Origin: Actinoallomurus soli | Lineage (GTDB): Bacteria > Actinomycetota > Actinomycetes > Streptosporangiales > Streptosporangiaceae | Assembly (NCBI RefSeq): GCF_024055715.1 | Contig: NZ_JAMXMV010000008.1 | Span: 248,001-312,000, forward strand | Length of the DNA stretch: 64,000 bases | Direction of reading: 5' to 3' | Shown here: piece by piece, positions 1-7,976 of the stretch | Numbering within the stretch: the first letter of the stretch is position 1 | Layout: each line of letters begins with the position of its first letter | The notes under the pieces: generated by a model | The model's database searches: none | The model's input: only the letters and a program-made list of their open reading frames with translations | What the model was told of the DNA's origin: nothing | Made by a program: the position numbers and the translations under genes

Positions 1-1598
1 CCGCGGAGGCCAGGGCCGAGGGCACCGCCGTCGCGCTGGAGGACGCCGTCGCGGCCGAGCAGCGGGCCCAGGCCGTGCTGGAGGCCGCCCAGGCGGCGGT
101 CGGCGAGGCCCAGAGCGGCGTGAACCGCGCGCAGGCGGGCCTGGACAAGGTGCGGGCCCGGATGCGGGAGGCGGCCGCCGAGGCCGCCCAGGAGGCCAAG
201 CAGGTGGCCCGGCTGCAGGCCGCCGCCCAGGCCGCCCGGCAGGAGGCCGAGCGCCTCGCCCGGTCCCTGACCGCCGCCGAGGAGGCGCGGGACCGGGACC
301 TGACCGCGGCGGCGGAGCTGCGCGAGCGCCTGGAGATCGCCGAGGCGGAGCCCCTCGACGAGGACGACCAGGACACCGCACGCCGTGACGAGCTGAACGA
401 CCGGTGCCAGGAGCTGCGGTCGGCCGAGATGGAGGCGCGGCTGAACGTCCGCACCGCCGAGGAGCGGGTCTCGGCCATCGCGGGCCGGGCCGACGCGCTG
501 GAGCGGGCCGCCGACCGCGAACGCCAGGAACGCGCCCGCGCCGCCGAGCGCCGCCGCCGCCTCGCCCGTGACGCGCGGGTGGCGCAGGCCGTGGGCGTCG
601 GCGTCCAGCGGGCGCTGGCCGGTATCGAGGTCTCGATCGCCGCGGCCGTGGCCGAGCGGGAGACCCACGAGCAGGCGCGTACGGCCCGCGAGGAGGAGCT
701 GAAGGCCGTACGGACCAGCGTGCGCCAGCTCACCGGCGAGCACGAGAAGCTCGTCAACGTCGCGCACGGCAGCGAGGTCGCCCGGGCCGAGCAGCGGCTG
801 CGCCTGCAGCAGTTCGAGGAGCGGGCGATGGAGGAGTTCGGGCTGGAGGTGGCCGTGCTCGTCGCCGAGTACGGCCCCGAGCAGCCGGTGCCCCCGGCCC
901 CGGACGCCCCGGAGGACGCCGCGCCCGAGCCGTACGACCGGGCCAGGCAGGAGAAGCGCGCGAAGCAGGCCGAGCGCCAGTTGGCCCAGCTCGGCAAGGT
1001 CAACCCCCTCGCGCTGGAGGAGTTCGCGGCGCTGGAGGAGCGGCACGCGTTCCTGACCTCACAGCTGGAGGACCTGAAGAAGACCCGCCGGGACCTGCTC
1101 ACCGTCGTCAAGGAGGTCGACGACCGGGTCCAGCAGGTGTTCGCGTCGGCCTACGAGGACGTCGCGCGGGAGTTCGAGGGCGTCTTCTCCCGGCTGTTCC
1201 CGGGCGGGGAGGGGCGGCTGTCGCTGACCGACCCGGAGGACCTGCTCACCACCGGGGTCGAGGTGGAGGCGCGGCCGCCGGGCAAGAAGGTCAAGCGCCT
1301 GTCGCTGCTGTCCGGCGGCGAGCGCTCGCTCGTGGCCATCGCGTTCCTCGCCTCGATCTTCAAGGCGCGGCCGTCGCCGTTCTACGTGCTCGACGAGGTC
1401 GAGGCCGCCCTGGACGACACCAACACCCAGCGGCTGCTCGGCATCTTCGAGGAGCTGCGCGAGTCGTCGCAGCTGATCGTGATCACTCACCAGAAGCGCA
1501 CGATGGAGGGCGCGGACGCCCTGTACGGCGTCAGCATGCGCGGCGACGGCGTGACCCAGGTCGTCAGCCAGCGCCTCCGGGAGCCCGAGCCGGCCTGA
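1..1598 (+). CDS. smc: Chromosome segregation ATPase SMC (3' part)
   Basis: C-terminal part of SMC, the ATPase that with ScpA/ScpB compacts and separates chromosomes. The frame (codons starting at base 3) is open from the window edge, so the N-terminal head, hinge and first arm lie upstream. Visible are a long Ala/Glu/Arg-rich coiled coil to about base 1160, then the C-terminal ATPase head with the ABC signature LSGGERS near 1311 and Walker B plus D-loop FYVLDEVEAALDD near 1380. The coiled coil plus this head layout separates SMC from ordinary ABC ATPases. In actinobacteria smc commonly sits a few genes upstream of ftsY, as here. The stop at 1596-1598 is followed by about 190 bases before the first globin gene. 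Confidence 0.95.
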   Translation, partial: AEARAEGTAVALEDAVAAEQRAQAVLEAAQAAVGEAQSGVNRAQAGLDKVRARMREAAAEAAQEAKQVARLQAAAQAARQEAERLARSLTAAEEARDRDLTAAAELRERLEIAEAEPLDEDDQDTARRDELNDRCQELRSAEMEARLNVRTAEERVSAIAGRADALERAADRERQERARAAERRRRLARDARVAQAVGVGVQRALAGIEVSIAAAVAERETHEQARTAREEELKAVRTSVRQLTGEHEKLVNVAHGSEVARAEQRLRLQQFEERAMEEFGLEVAVLVAEYGPEQPVPPAPDAPEDAAPEPYDRARQEKRAKQAERQLAQLGKVNPLALEEFAALEERHAFLTSQLEDLKKTRRDLLTVVKEVDDRVQQVFASAYEDVAREFEGVFSRLFPGGEGRLSLTDPEDLLTTGVEVEARPPGKKVKRLSLLSGGERSLVAIAFLASIFKARPSPFYVLDEVEAALDDTNTQRLLGIFEELRESSQLIVITHQKRTMEGADALYGVSMRGDGVTQVVSQRLREPEPA

Positions 1599-1789
1599 CC
1601 GATCGATGCCTGTACCGTCCTCACGAGGGCGTGGGTTGGCCTGCGGTGGGATTCTCCGGTCTTGTCGTTGTACGGCCGGTACGGCAAACAATTTGCAGGT
1701 TTTGTACCATCTTGTCCCAAATCGCGCTTGGCTTCGCTAGAGTCACGGCCGTCCCACACGGCGCGATTGACACCCTCGGAAAGGTCACC
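1599..1789 (+). promoter_or_regulatory. Leader/promoter region of the globin pair
   Basis: This 191-base spacer is clearly less GC-rich than the flanking genes, as expected of a promoter. It contains TAGAGT at 1738-1743, which resembles a -10 box. The nearest -35-like TTGTCC (1712-1717) is spaced 20 bases away, longer than ideal, so the exact promoter is uncertain. A GGAAAGG ribosome-binding site at 1777-1783 precedes the GTG start at 1790. I did not recognise an NsrR- or other NO-responsive operator. Confidence 0.35.
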
Positions 1790-2188
1790 GTGGACCCTCA
1801 GCTTCTCAAAGACAACTTCGCCCAGGTCGGCGGCCATGGCATGGACGTGGCCGAGTACTTCTACGCGGACCTGTTCGAGCGCAACCCGCACTACCGCTCC
1901 CTGTTCCCGGCGTCGATGAGGCGCCAGCAGGAGGTCCTGCTGGGCGCGCTCAGCCAGATCGTGGCCCTGGTGGACGACCCGGAGCGGCTCGTCCCGTACC
2001 TGGAGGAGCTCGGCCGGGCGCACGCCGGGTTCGGCATCCACGCCGAGCACTACCCCGAGGTCGGCGCCAGCCTCGTCGCGACGCTGAAGTACTTCAGCGG
2101 CGACGACTGGACCGCCGAGCTGGAGAAGGACTGGGTCGAGGCGTACGGCGTGGTCTCCGACGTCATGATCAAGGCCGCCGGACAGTAG
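1790..2188 (+). CDS. Single-domain globin (flavohemoglobin-like, no reductase)
   Basis: A 132-residue bacterial hemoglobin of the Vitreoscilla/flavohemoglobin globin type, expected to bind heme and O2 or NO in the cytoplasm. The GTG start at 1790 is chosen because GGAAAGG lies about 6 bases upstream and because the protein then begins like the next globin (MDPQLLKDNFAQV against MDAQRLKDNFAQV). Key globin features are an aromatic/Tyr B10 region (FYADLF, about residues 23-28) and a proximal His in RAHAGFG (about residue 77), followed by HYPEVGASL. It ends at the globin domain: no FAD or NAD module follows. It lies 39 bases before a full flavohemoglobin and is probably co-transcribed. Strong similarity to that neighbour suggests tandem duplication. 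It could supply O2 or work with a separate reductase, but its exact role is unknown. Confidence 0.85.
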   Translation: MDPQLLKDNFAQVGGHGMDVAEYFYADLFERNPHYRSLFPASMRRQQEVLLGALSQIVALVDDPERLVPYLEELGRAHAGFGIHAEHYPEVGASLVATLKYFSGDDWTAELEKDWVEAYGVVSDVMIKAAGQ

Positions 2189-2227
2189 AACGCCGCGGCG
2201 ACGGATCGCCCGGCTTCAGGAGAATGT

Positions 2228-3340
2228 GTGGATGCTCAACGACTGAAGGACAACTTCGCGCAGGTGGCGCAGCACGGTGACGCCGTGGCGCTGTTCTTCT
2301 ACTCCGATCTCTTCCTGCGCAACCCGCGGCTGCGGGAGATGTTCCCCGTCGGCATGAGCCACCAGCGCGACCGGCTGCTGGCCGCGCTCGGACGGATCGT
2401 GTCGCAGGTGGACGACCTTCACAACCTGGTTCCGTTCGTGCAGCAGCTCGGCCGGGACCACCGCAAGTACGGAGTGGAGGCCCTGCACTATCCCGAAGTC
2501 GGGGCCAGCCTCGTCACCACCCTCCGCTACTTCTCGGGACGCTCGTGGACCGAGGAGCTGGCGCGGGACTGGACGGACGCGTACAACCTGGTCTCGAAGG
2601 TCATGCTCGACGCCGCCCAGGAGGACGCCTCGGTGCACCCGTCCTGGTGGAACGGCCAGATCGTCGCGCACGAACGCCGGCGCTTCGACCTGGCGGTGTT
2701 CCGGGTCCTTCCCGACCGGCCGTTCGCGTTCCAGCCCGGCCAGTCGGTCTCGCTCGAGGTTCCGGCCCGGATGCGGATGTGGCGCTACTACTCGATGGCC
2801 AACGCCCCCCGGCCCGACAACACCCTGGACTTCCACGTCCAGCTGATCGACGGCGGTCCGGTCAGCCCGGTCCTCGTCCGGGCGCTCCGCGTCGGCGACT
2901 GGATCAAACTGGGCCCGCCGGTCGGCACGATGACCTTCAACGAGCGGTCCGGACGCGACGTGCTGCTCATCGGCGGCAGCACGGGCCTGGCGCCGCTCAA
3001 GGCGATCCTCGAGCAGATCGCCGCGCTGCCCAACCCGCCGCGCGTCCATCTCTTCTTCGGCGCGCGGTACCTCGACGGGCTCTACGACCTGGACGATCTG
3101 CAGAAGCGGGCGGCCGGGATGCCGTGGCTCACCGTGATCCCGGCGGTCTCCGACCAGGACCCCGGCCCGGCGGCCGAGCACGGCACGCTGCCCGACGTCG
3201 TCGGGCGGTTCGGGATGTGGCAGAACCATGACGCCTATGTGTGCGGCTCGTCCGGGATGATCGACGCGACCGTCGATCGGCTCCTACAGCTCGGGCTGAG
3301 CCAAGACCGCATCCGAATCGACAAGTACGCGGACGCTTAA
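2228..3340 (+). CDS. hmp: Flavohemoglobin / nitric oxide dioxygenase-like protein
   Basis: 370-residue two-part protein. Residues 1-130 form a heme globin (proximal His in GRDHRKYG, then HYPEVGASL). Residues 140-370 form a ferredoxin-reductase-type FAD/NAD(P) module with the flavin motif RMWRYYSMANAP near residue 181, the nucleotide-binding LLIGGSTGLAPL near 245 and a C-terminal YVCGSSGMID. The family oxidises NO to nitrate with O2 and NAD(P)H. GTG start at 2228 has AGGAG at 2218-2222. The FAD motif starts RMWRYYS rather than the classical RxYS of Hmp, so this may be a related class with another electron partner or substrate. It follows a single-domain globin and precedes a DivIVA-like gene by only 10 bases, which suggests a shared transcript. 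Confidence 0.85.
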   Translation: MDAQRLKDNFAQVAQHGDAVALFFYSDLFLRNPRLREMFPVGMSHQRDRLLAALGRIVSQVDDLHNLVPFVQQLGRDHRKYGVEALHYPEVGASLVTTLRYFSGRSWTEELARDWTDAYNLVSKVMLDAAQEDASVHPSWWNGQIVAHERRRFDLAVFRVLPDRPFAFQPGQSVSLEVPARMRMWRYYSMANAPRPDNTLDFHVQLIDGGPVSPVLVRALRVGDWIKLGPPVGTMTFNERSGRDVLLIGGSTGLAPLKAILEQIAALPNPPRVHLFFGARYLDGLYDLDDLQKRAAGMPWLTVIPAVSDQDPGPAAEHGTLPDVVGRFGMWQNHDAYVCGSSGMIDATVDRLLQLGLSQDRIRIDKYADA

Positions 3341-3350
3341 GAGGAGACGA

Positions 3351-4001
3351 ATGACCTCCCCCGAAATCCACGCCGCTCAGCGCCTCACCCCGGCTGAGCT
3401 GCAGGCGGTCAACTTCCAGCGCGCTCCGCTCGGCCGCCGGGGATTCGACGAAGAGCAGGTGAGGGCGTTCCTGGGCCAGGTCGAGCAGGAGCTCGTCCGG
3501 GTCCTCAACGAGAAGGCGGACCTGGAGAACGAGGTCGGCCGCCTGCGGGAGCGCCTCGCCGGCGGCGGCCCCGACGCCGGCGCGATCCAGCCCGAGGACG
3601 CCCACATCCAGGCCGTGCGGATCCTGTCGAACGCGCAGCAGACCGCGGACCAGTACGTCGCGGACGCGCAGCGGTACAGCCGGGAGATCGCCGAGGAGGC
3701 CCGGCGCGGCCGGGACGAGATCCTCGCCGACGCCCGGTCCCGCGCCACCCTCGTCCTCGAGGAGGCGCACCGGCAGGCGTCGTACGCCGCGGAGCAGGTC
3801 GCCCCGTCGACCGAGCCCATGTCCGGCGACGAGCGCCGGGACCTCGAACGCGAGATCGCCTACCTGCGGACCTTCAGCGACGTCTACCGCACGCACCTGC
3901 GCAGCTACCTGGAGGCGCTGCTGCGCAACGTCGAGGAGTGGGAGAAGTCCGAGCGCGACTCCCTCGCCGGCACCCGCGCGGCGCTTCCCCGGATGAGCTG
4001 A
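3351..4001 (+). CDS. DivIVA-domain coiled-coil protein
   Basis: 216-residue cytoplasmic protein of the DivIVA superfamily, which in actinobacteria marks poles or curved membranes and organises growth and division. The N-terminal DivIVA motif is seen in NFQRAPLGRRGFDEEQVR (about residues 23-40) and VRAFLGQVEQEL. Coiled-coil stretches rich in Glu, Ala and Arg follow to about residue 160, and then a short C-terminal helix region. It is shorter than Wag31/DivIVA proper and lacks that protein's long C-terminal coil, so it is more like the second, SepIVA-type DivIVA proteins. GAGGAG at 3341-3346 supports the ATG at 3351. It sits directly behind the flavohemoglobin and before ftsY. Confidence 0.85.
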   Translation: MTSPEIHAAQRLTPAELQAVNFQRAPLGRRGFDEEQVRAFLGQVEQELVRVLNEKADLENEVGRLRERLAGGGPDAGAIQPEDAHIQAVRILSNAQQTADQYVADAQRYSREIAEEARRGRDEILADARSRATLVLEEAHRQASYAAEQVAPSTEPMSGDERRDLEREIAYLRTFSDVYRTHLRSYLEALLRNVEEWEKSERDSLAGTRAALPRMS

Positions 4002-4032
4002 CGGCGGGCCTCCCGCCACGCCGTACGCAAGA

Positions 4033-4112
4033 CTCGGAGAATGTTCTCGGCGCCGATGGGAACGTCGGCGGATGCCCCGGTTCGCCGGGGCGCCTCGGGG
4101 ATGTTCTCCGAG
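4033..4112 (+). terminator. Nested inverted repeats between the DivIVA-like gene and ftsY
   Basis: A 7-bp perfect stem with a TTCG tetraloop (GCCCCGG 4074-4080, CCGGGGC 4085-4091) lies inside a wider 9-bp inverted repeat (CTCGGAGAA 4033-4041 with TTCTCCGAG 4104-4112). No T-run follows. It may be a terminator for the upstream operon or a folded leader of ftsY. Nothing else is seen in this 212-base gap. Confidence 0.45.
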
Positions 4113-4213
4113 CCTTCCGCTCGAGCACGCGCGAGGACGACGTGGCCGGGCGGACGGTGACCGGGTAGGGACGGGAGGGGGAACCCGTTCCTTCTGCGAG
4201 ACTGGGACACGCT

Positions 4214-5383
4214 ATGGAATACGTCATTCTCGCCATCGCCATCGTCGTGCTCGCCGTCGCGACGGGCGTGTTCTTCCTGGTCCGGGGCGCGCGCGGTGCC
4301 GCACCGCCGCCGCGCGCACCGGAAGCGCCGAAGGCGCCGGAGGCACCGCGCGGCGGCACGGCCGTCATCGAGGAAGAGGAGGTCGTCGCGCCGCCCACGC
4401 GGGCGCCGACCCCCGAAGCACCGCCCGCGCCACCCGCGCCGCCCGAGATCGAGATCCCGCCGCCGTCCGCCGGCCGCCTCATCCGCCTGCGGGCACGGCT
4501 GTCCCGATCCCAGAACGCCCTCGGTAAGACCCTTCTCACCCTGTTGTCCCGCGACACGCTCGACGACGACGCGTGGGACGACATCGAGGACACCCTCGTG
4601 CAGGCCGACGTCGGCGTCGCGCCCGCCCGGCAGATCGTCGACGACCTGCGGACCAAGGTGAAGGTCTACGGCACCCGCACCCCGGATGAGGTGCGCGGGC
4701 TGCTGAAGGACGAGCTCCTCGCCCAGATCGGCAAGGACTGGGACCGTTCGCTGCGGACGCAGCCGCACGGGACCCAGCCCGCGGTGATGCTGGTCGTCGG
4801 CGTCAACGGCACCGGCAAGACCACCACCTGCGGCAAGCTCGCACGGGTCCTCGTCGGGGACGGGCGCAGCGTCCTCCTCGGCGCGGCCGACACCTTCCGC
4901 GCCGCCGCCGCCGATCAGCTGCAGACCTGGGGCTCCCGGGTCGGCGCCGAGGTGGTGCGCCGGGAGGAGGGCGCCGACCCCGCGAGCGTCGCGTTCGAGG
5001 CGGTCAAGAAGGGCATCGAGGACCGCGTCGACACCGTCATCGTCGACACCGCCGGCCGGCTGCACACCAAGACCGGGCTGATGGACGAGCTCGGCAAGGT
5101 CAAGCGCGTCGTCGAGAAGCAGGCCGAGGTCGACGAGGTGATCCTCGTCCTGGACGCGACGACCGGGCAGAACGGCCTGCGCCAGGCCCGGGTCTTCGCG
5201 GAGGTCGTCAACGTCACCGGCATCGCGCTGACCAAGCTCGACGGCACCGCCAAGGGCGGCATCGTCATCGCGGTCCAGCGGGAGCTCGGCGTCCCGGTCA
5301 AGCTCGTCGGCCTCGGCGAAGGTCCCGACGATCTCGCGCCCTTCGACCCCGAGGCCTTCGTCGACGCTATCCTGGGTGGCTGA
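4214..5383 (+). CDS. ftsY: Signal recognition particle receptor FtsY
   Basis: 389-residue GTPase that receives the Ffh-nascent chain complex at the membrane. The N terminus is a hydrophobic segment (about residues 3-23), followed by an Ala/Pro/Glu-rich acidic linker to about residue 90, then the helical N domain and GTPase G domain. G motifs are GVNGTGKTTT near residue 195, DTAGRLHTK near 277 and TKLDGTAKGG near 339. The N-terminal membrane anchor is usual in actinobacteria, whereas E. coli FtsY uses a long acidic domain. The partner Ffh is encoded at 21359. The ATG at 4214 has only a weak GGGA upstream. The gene ends before a perfect hairpin and a convergent regulator gene. Confidence 0.96.
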   Translation: MEYVILAIAIVVLAVATGVFFLVRGARGAAPPPRAPEAPKAPEAPRGGTAVIEEEEVVAPPTRAPTPEAPPAPPAPPEIEIPPPSAGRLIRLRARLSRSQNALGKTLLTLLSRDTLDDDAWDDIEDTLVQADVGVAPARQIVDDLRTKVKVYGTRTPDEVRGLLKDELLAQIGKDWDRSLRTQPHGTQPAVMLVVGVNGTGKTTTCGKLARVLVGDGRSVLLGAADTFRAAAADQLQTWGSRVGAEVVRREEGADPASVAFEAVKKGIEDRVDTVIVDTAGRLHTKTGLMDELGKVKRVVEKQAEVDEVILVLDATTGQNGLRQARVFAEVVNVTGIALTKLDGTAKGGIVIAVQRELGVPVKLVGLGEGPDDLAPFDPEAFVDAILGG

Positions 5384-5457
5384 CCGGCCCTTCTTCCGCG
5401 ACCGGCCACGGCCCACCGGCCCCGGCCGGTCGCGCGGGAACCGATCGATCGGGGGTC

Positions 5458-5484
5458 CCGGCCGGTCCTGTGAGGACCGGCCGG
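5458..5484. terminator. Perfect 12-bp hairpin between ftsY and a convergent gene
   Basis: CCGGCCGGTCCT (5458-5469), a GTG loop, then AGGACCGGCCGG (5473-5484) pair perfectly. It lies between the ftsY stop (5383) and the end of the minus-strand ATPase gene (5517), so it can serve both directions. There is no T-run. Confidence 0.7.
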
Positions 5485-5516
5485 CCGCCACGGGCGGTCG
5501 CCGTCGTCAGGGGCGG

Positions 5517-7595
5517 TCAGCTCTCCTTGAGGGCGTCGGCGACGGCGGTGCTCAGGTCCAGCCGGGCGCCGCCACGGAACTCCCTCCCGAAGGCCCGGGA
5601 CCCCAGCGACTCACGGGCGCGCGTCTCGCACTGCTGGTGCGAGCAGGCGTGGTACGGCAGCTGGGTCGGCGAGAAACCCAGCTCGTGCCAGACCCGATCC
5701 GCCGCGCCGAGCAGGCGGGCCGCGCGCTCCTGGGCCCCACCGGCCCCCGCGGTCCACGCCAGGACCTCCAGGAACTGGGCGAGCCCCCAACGGTCCTCGA
5801 TGACGGACCAGGGCGCGGCGACCTGCAGCATCATCGTCTCCGCCCGCCGCCAGTCGCCCTGCTTCCACGCGGCGATCCCGATGGCGAACAACGCGTACGC
5901 GCGGAACAACGGCGCGTCCCGGGCGTCGCACAAGGCCATGAGCTCCTCGCCCAGCGCTGCCCCGAGATCCGGATCCCTGGCGACGCAGAACATCGACGCG
6001 AGGTAGAGGTTGATCCCGACGGCGTTGAGGTCCCCGGCGTCCCAGTGGCGGAGCCGGGCCTGTTCCAGCAGGGCGAGCCCGCGCCGGTCGTCCCCGGCCG
6101 ACAGCGCGGCGATGCCGGAGACCGTCGTGGCGAACGCGGCGGCCGTCGCGTCCCCCCTCTCCGCGGCGAGGGTCTGGCATTCCTCGATCCGGGTGACCGC
6201 GGCGGGAAGATCACGTTGGTGCAGGGCGAGCAGGGCGTCGGCCCACAGGGCGGTGAGCCGTGCGCGCCCGGGAGCGGGAACGAGCCGCAGTCCTCGTTCC
6301 AGCCAGTGCCGTCCCTCGGTGAGGGCCCCGCCGAGCAGCCAGAACCCCCACAGGCCCGAGGCGACCTCCAACCCGGCCGGCGCCGAGACCGGCCGGCCGT
6401 AACACGTCTCCATCGCCGCACGGAGGTTCGGCAGTTCGATCTGCAGCGTGTGGAAACGGTCGAGCTGGTCGGAGGTCATCTGGTCGATCCGGCAGCGTTC
6501 GACCAGCGACCGGTAGTGGGCGCAGCACCGGCCGCGCAACCGCTTCTCCTCGATGCCGGTCAGATTCTCGCGGCCGTACGCGCGGATGCTGTCCAGCATG
6601 CGGTACCGCGTGCCGGCCCGGGAGCACTCGGTGATCAGGATGGACTTGTCCACCAGCCCGGCGATCAGATCGAAGATCTCCTCACGTTCGATCTCCCCGC
6701 CGGCGCAGACCTCCTCGGCGGTGTCGAGATCCACCCCGCCCGGGAAGGTCGCCAGGCGTGCCCACAGGTGACGCTCGGCGGAGGAGCACAGGCTACGGCT
6801 CCAGTCCATCGTGGCGCGGAGTGTCTGCTGGCGGGGCGGCGCGTCACTGTCACCGCCGGTGAGAACGGCGAAGCGGTCGTCGAGTTCGCCCAGGAGCCGG
6901 TTGAGCGGGGTTTTCCTCAGGCGGGTGGCGGCAAGCTCGATCGCCAGCGGGATGCCGTCCAGGCGCTGGGAGATGCGGGCGACGGTGGCGGCATTGGCGG
7001 AGGTGACGCTGAAGCCGGGGCACACGGTGACGGCCCGGTCGGTGAAGAGCCGTACCGCCTCGTTCCGGGCGATCGAGCGGGTCGGCGCGTGCTCGTCGGC
7101 GACGGGCAGGGAGGCGATCGGCAGCACCTGTTCGCCGAGCACACCGAGCCGGTGACGGCTGGTGGTCATGATCCGCAGACGCGGGGCGGCCCGGAGCAGC
7201 CGGTCCACGAGACTCGTGCAGGATTCGAGGAGGTGCTCGCAACCGTCCAGCAGGAGCAGCATCCGCTTGTCGGCGAGGCGCCCGAGGAGGAGCGGCATCG
7301 CCTGCCGGTCCATCTCCCGTATCCCCACGGCGGCGGCCACGGTCGGCACGAGGAGGCTGCCCTCCTCGAGCGTGGAGAGTTCCACGATCTGTACACCGTC
7401 GGGGAACCAGCCTCGCACGGACTCCGCGGCGCGGAGCGCGAGCCGTGTCTTGCCGACACCGCCGGCACCCGTGAGCGTCAGCAGACGTGTCCGGGGGAGG
7501 AGCCGTCTCACCTCGGACAGCTCACGGCCGCGGCCGACGAAGCTCGAGCGGTGAGTACACCGGCGACTCCTGGCCAGTACGTCCTGAGCAGGCAT
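5517..7595 (-). CDS. AfsR/LuxR-type NB-ARC ATPase lacking a HTH domain
   Basis: 692-residue signalling ATPase of the large LuxR/AfsR-like regulator group. It has the RSSFVGRGREL start, Walker A GAGGVGKTR (about residues 43-51), Walker B RMLLLLDGCEHL (about 111-122), an NB-ARC/winged-helix region and then about 300 residues of TPR-like helices. Its relative at 10879-13242 continues from the equivalent point into a LuxR HTH. This protein instead stops at AVADALKES, and the 130 bases downstream encode no HTH in any frame. It cannot therefore bind DNA in the usual way and may act through a partner. ATG at 7595 (minus) has GAGAAG just upstream. A frameshifted relic of a LuxR HTH lies directly 5' of it. 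The ligand and targets are unknown. Confidence 0.8.
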   Translation of the reverse strand: MPAQDVLARSRRCTHRSSFVGRGRELSEVRRLLPRTRLLTLTGAGGVGKTRLALRAAESVRGWFPDGVQIVELSTLEEGSLLVPTVAAAVGIREMDRQAMPLLLGRLADKRMLLLLDGCEHLLESCTSLVDRLLRAAPRLRIMTTSRHRLGVLGEQVLPIASLPVADEHAPTRSIARNEAVRLFTDRAVTVCPGFSVTSANAATVARISQRLDGIPLAIELAATRLRKTPLNRLLGELDDRFAVLTGGDSDAPPRQQTLRATMDWSRSLCSSAERHLWARLATFPGGVDLDTAEEVCAGGEIEREEIFDLIAGLVDKSILITECSRAGTRYRMLDSIRAYGRENLTGIEEKRLRGRCCAHYRSLVERCRIDQMTSDQLDRFHTLQIELPNLRAAMETCYGRPVSAPAGLEVASGLWGFWLLGGALTEGRHWLERGLRLVPAPGRARLTALWADALLALHQRDLPAAVTRIEECQTLAAERGDATAAAFATTVSGIAALSAGDDRRGLALLEQARLRHWDAGDLNAVGINLYLASMFCVARDPDLGAALGEELMALCDARDAPLFRAYALFAIGIAAWKQGDWRRAETMMLQVAAPWSVIEDRWGLAQFLEVLAWTAGAGGAQERAARLLGAADRVWHELGFSPTQLPYHACSHQQCETRARESLGSRAFGREFRGGARLDLSTAVADALKES

Positions 7596-7691
7596 GTCTT
7601 CTCGCGGTATGGAGGTCGGTGATCGACGGGATCATCGCGGCCGGCGCCATGGGCTCGTCGATCGCTCGATGCGGGCCCAGGGCCGGATCGA

Positions 7692-7810
7692 GCGATGGCC
7701 TGTGCGGCTCCCGCACTCGAGATCGGGGAGCCTCTTCGTTGAGTTCTGCGGCCCGCGCCGCGATCCGCGCGGGGACTGAATCCGAGTCTACGCAGTGTCG
7801 CTCGGCGGGG
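7692..7810 (-). pseudogene. Relic of a LuxR-type HTH C terminus (frameshifted)
   Basis: Read on the minus strand, one frame gives ATLRRLGFSPRA and the next gives ARIAARAAELNEEAP. Together these match the end of the complete regulator at 10879-13242 (RILRKLGFTSRAQ, then IAAWVAELNEEVP). At DNA level CCTCTTCGTTGAGTT is identical at 7731 and 10920. Similarity continues on both sides for roughly 110 bases, with a 2-base deletion relative to the intact copy near 7775-7780. That deletion explains the change of frame. The original stop codon and everything N-terminal to the HTH are gone. It is best read as the debris of a third tandem LuxR-ATPase gene. Confidence 0.65.
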
Positions 7811-7976
7811 TCCGTGCCGTGCCCCACCGGCGCCCCGGCGGCCGTGCGGCCGTGCGGCTAAGGTGGCAGGAAGACGGTAGCGGAGGTTCCGCTGCCGCGA
7901 CGCGGGGACGGCCGTCTCAAGACGCCGTTCCGACCGGGAGAAGGTGGTGGCTCGCGCGAGGTCGCGAGCCTGACAC
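7811..7976 (+). promoter_or_regulatory. Leader of the phosphatase-B12 operon, with two hairpins
   Basis: The space between the relic and the phosphatase start. It holds one imperfect hairpin at 7876-7896 and a perfect 8-bp hairpin GGCTCGCG (7949-7956) / CGCGAGCC (7963-7970) ending 6 bases before the GTG at 7977. The hairpin loop CGAGGT carries the only Shine-Dalgarno-like sequence, so translation could be structure-dependent. No clear -10/-35 pair is seen. Confidence 0.35.

Noticed and set aside
3905-5491. Long open frame antisense to ftsY
   Set aside because: Arises from the third-position GC bias of ftsY; no start signal or homology, and the plus-strand gene is certain.
5376-7622. 748-codon plus-strand frame opposite the AfsR-like ATPase
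   Set aside because: Composition is that of an antisense shadow (Gly/Arg/Glu/Pro runs); the minus-strand protein has clear Walker motifs.
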